A stretch of 13,760 nucleotides of DNA, from positions 1 through 13,760 of the forward strand of contig CALIRN010000168.1 of assembly GCA_938042265.1 (NCBI GenBank), in the 5' to 3' direction. Within the stretch, counting starts at the first letter, position 1, and the number at the start of each line of letters is the position of its first letter. The notes under the pieces are model-generated. The model was given only the letters and a program-made list of their open reading frames with translations. It made no database searches and was not told where the DNA came from. Source of the DNA: an uncultured Eubacteriaceae bacterium (GTDB lineage Bacteria; Bacillota; Clostridia; Lachnospirales; CAG-274). Positions 11,888-13,760 of this stretch are shown here, piece after piece. Position numbers and translations under genes: made by a program.

Positions 11888-13760
11888 TTAATAGCAGCTG
11901 TCTACCGACCAAGTGTAGGTGACACTTGAAGAACTGCCGCTTGAGCTTGTTGAGGAGCTTGCAAATTGCATAACATTATCACGGGCAAGCGCTAAATCAA
12001 ACTTTTTTCTGGTTTCGCTCTTTACCATCTTTGTAGGGTCGGTGGGATCCTGCACATCATCAAGCCGCCAGTCATATTTTACAAATGTGTTGGTACCCTG
12101 ATGGAACTCAAGGGAATTACACATAAGCATTCCGTAGAAAAACGGATAGTTTGCTGTAGACTCCTGAGTTATATTGGTAGGGTTTTTGCCTATAGGCGAG
12201 CCTGTTACATAGCAGTGTGCATTTGAATCTGTTTTAATATTAAGGTACGGAGTAAGCACATATCCAGGTATATAGCCGTATGTGCCTGCATCAAGCGTAA
12301 TATTATCCTTACCCTCCTGAGCAAAGATGTAAAGCTGAGGTACCTTTTGTATATCAATACAGCTGCTGGAGCTTGTAGAGGGCAGAGCACCGATGTCAGT
12401 ATTCTTAGCCGCGTCACTTATAGTGTAAATACATTTATAATTAGGACCATAGGTAGAATTAAGATTAATAGAGGAACCCTCCGTCATAAAAATTCTTATT
12501 TGGTTGGCTCCGCCGTTATCATTTACAAAAATGCCTCCGTTTCCTACATTAATATTACCCTCAAGTAGTATATCAATATCCTGATTATTTACAGATGTAT
12601 CAATATACAGCTTATAATTTTCGTCAGGCAGATTTATATCGCCCACAAGCCTTGTATCCTCGGTAATATGTATCTGCTCCATGCTTGTTACAACTGTATC
12701 ATACTGTGGAGGATCATAATACTTAATATGTGACTTATGCACATATTTGCCGTCATGTTCTTTGTGTGTATATGATATATTTGCGGTAAACCAAGATGCT
12801 GGTTTATCCGGTGAATACTCACACCAGTAACAGGTCTGTGAAGTATCAAAATCCCATTGAGTTGTATCATTACACCAATAACAAGTGGTACCATCTTTTT
12901 CATGAGGAATATGATTTGTGTATACTCCAAGATGTGGGTTGTGGGTATAATTTGAGCTTGAGTTAAACCACGAAGCAGGCTTGGTCGGCGAATACTCACA
13001 TCCGTAGCATCTCTGTGACATGTCAAGTTCATAGTAACTTTCATCTGTACAATAGTTACATGTTTCACCCAACTGAACCGTATTTGTTTCGGACTGTTTT
13101 GTTTCCACAAGAGAATAAAGCCTTGCTGGTATATTTGTTGTTGGCTTGGGCGCGCTCTCATACTGGGTTGTAAAGTAATCAGCAGCGCCTACAAAGTCAG
13201 AGCCGTTGAAGTAAAGACTATGATTGGTAACCGGTGAAACGTTTTCACTAACCGAATTAAAGTCAGCCCTTTTTATATTAGGCGAGTTGAAAGTAACCGT
13301 GCCTCCCGCCTCGATAACACGCTTTGTGCTGTCAGGGAATGCAGCTGCAAGGCTTGTATTCATGGCAGAGCTTAAAACAACATTGCCGCCTGCATAAATA
13401 TTACCATGTATTGTACAGTTTGTATTTATGGTAACATCACCTAAAGCGATAATATCACCGTAAATTTCCACAGTACTGTCAATATATACATCACCGCCCG
13501 AAACAATGCCGCCGTAAATAACCTGTCCGGCATTGTCACCACCTGTAAGTCCGTCCTTTGTGTTTACCGTGGAGGCGGAATTTTTATAGGAATCACCGGG
13601 GTTATATGTAGATGTATTTGTAACATTGTAGCCTAAGTAAAGGTCACCGCCAGAGATAACGGCAGGCTGGCTTGAGTTAAATACGCCTACTACATTATCA
13701 GCTGCGTCATATATTGCATTGTCCGAATTTATTGAGGTGTATCCGCCGATAACGGTAACA
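11888..13760 (-). CDS. Large pilus-operon protein with beta-helix-like repeats and tandem CxxC repeats (N-terminus outside window)
   Basis: The frame is open to the right edge (623 residues visible), so the GTG at 13471 is internal. I do not recognise a named family with confidence. The first ~150 visible residues carry short glycine-rich strand repeats (ISGGDLYLG, IVSGGDVYIDSTVEIYGDIIALGDVTI, IHGNIYAGGNVVL), as in bactofilin-like or right-handed beta-helix proteins. Residues 234-292 and 293-351 are a tandem 59-residue repeat: CxxC-x13-CxxC-EYSPxKPASWF-x8-YTH, with Cys 234, 237, 251, 254 and 293, 296, 310, 313, resembling zinc-ribbon knuckles or disulfide loops. After residue 360 beta-helix-like sequence resumes (LVGDINLPDENYKLYIDTSV, DILLEGNINVGNGGIFV). 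The end is Ser-rich, with a terminal Cys-Tyr. Being first of the visible pilin-pilB-pilT genes, it is probably a PilX-like or tip/adhesin component exported with the pilus. That is inference. Confidence 0.7.
   Translation of the reverse strand, partial: VTVIGGYTSINSDNAIYDAADNVVGVFNSSQPAVISGGDLYLGYNVTNTSTYNPGDSYKNSASTVNTKDGLTGGDNAGQVIYGGIVSGGDVYIDSTVEIYGDIIALGDVTINTNCTIHGNIYAGGNVVLSSAMNTSLAAAFPDSTKRVIEAGGTVTFNSPNIKRADFNSVSENVSPVTNHSLYFNGSDFVGAADYFTTQYESAPKPTTNIPARLYSLVETKQSETNTVQLGETCNYCTDESYYELDMSQRCYGCEYSPTKPASWFNSSSNYTHNPHLGVYTNHIPHEKDGTTCYWCNDTTQWDFDTSQTCYWCEYSPDKPASWFTANISYTHKEHDGKYVHKSHIKYYDPPQYDTVVTSMEQIHITEDTRLVGDINLPDENYKLYIDTSVNNQDIDILLEGNINVGNGGIFVNDNGGANQIRIFMTEGSSINLNSTYGPNYKCIYTISDAAKNTDIGALPSTSSSSCIDIQKVPQLYIFAQEGKDNITLDAGTYGYIPGYVLTPYLNIKTDSNAHCYVTGSPIGKNPTNITQESTANYPFFYGMLMCNSLEFHQGTNTFVKYDWRLDDVQDPTDPTKMVKSETRKKFDLALARDNVMQFASSSTSSSGSSSSVTYTWSVDSCY

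Noticed and set aside
12688..13161. 157-aa minus-strand frame overlapping the cysteine-repeat region
   Set aside because: A shifted-frame shadow of the large pilus-operon protein; its apparent repeats merely echo the real tandem repeat.
11888..13471. Complete 527-aa protein starting at GTG 13471
   Set aside because: The same frame stays open for 96 more codons to the window edge, with the same beta-repeat character, and no ribosome-binding site precedes the GTG. The gene is partial.

Overview
The window looks like a chromosomal segment from a low-GC Firmicute, most likely a Clostridia member of the Lachnospiraceae/Oscillospiraceae kind. The evidence is strong AGGAGG ribosome-binding sites, a long-form hibernation factor (hpf), a C_GCAxxG_C_C redox protein, remnants of a DUF6809-like gene, and type IV pilus genes in a Gram-positive style arrangement. 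This placement is inference; there is no rRNA, tRNA or other lineage marker. I saw no tRNA, CRISPR array or intact transposase gene.

Left part (1-1955): the 3' end of a CorA-family metal transporter with its terminator, then a small cysteine-rich C_GCAxxG_C_C-type protein, both on the + strand. Next comes a decayed locus. On the minus strand is an XRE-type regulator that lost its helix-turn-helix through an out-of-frame internal deletion. Divergent from it is a frameshifted DUF6809-like gene. A well-preserved 16-bp inverted repeat and a second palindrome lie between them. Everything from 1956 onward is on the minus strand.

Middle (1956-3611): hpf, with an upstream sequence that fits the sigma-H consensus exactly. 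Beyond it is a very AT-rich stretch of about 600 bp without genes, holding five perfect and one near-perfect DnaA boxes within 114 bp. A KdsC/YrbI-type HAD phosphatase follows. A 234-bp gap then carries two long hairpins that may be a relic of a small mobile element.

Amino-sugar operon (3846-7759, read right to left): glmM, glmS and mtnN with 14-18-nt gaps, one clear promoter in front of glmM and one terminator behind mtnN. GlmS makes glucosamine-6-P from fructose-6-P and glutamine, and GlmM turns it into glucosamine-1-P for UDP-GlcNAc and the cell wall. MtnN recycles S-adenosylmethionine by-products. There is no room for a glmS ribozyme directly before glmS.

Type IV pilus operon (7999 to the right edge, read right to left): a large partial protein with beta-helix-like repeats and a tandem 59-residue CxxC...CxxC repeat, two prepilin-like minor pilins, PilB (extension ATPase) and PilT (retraction ATPase), then a terminator. 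Prepilin peptidase, PilC and the major pilin are not in the window and presumably lie to the right.
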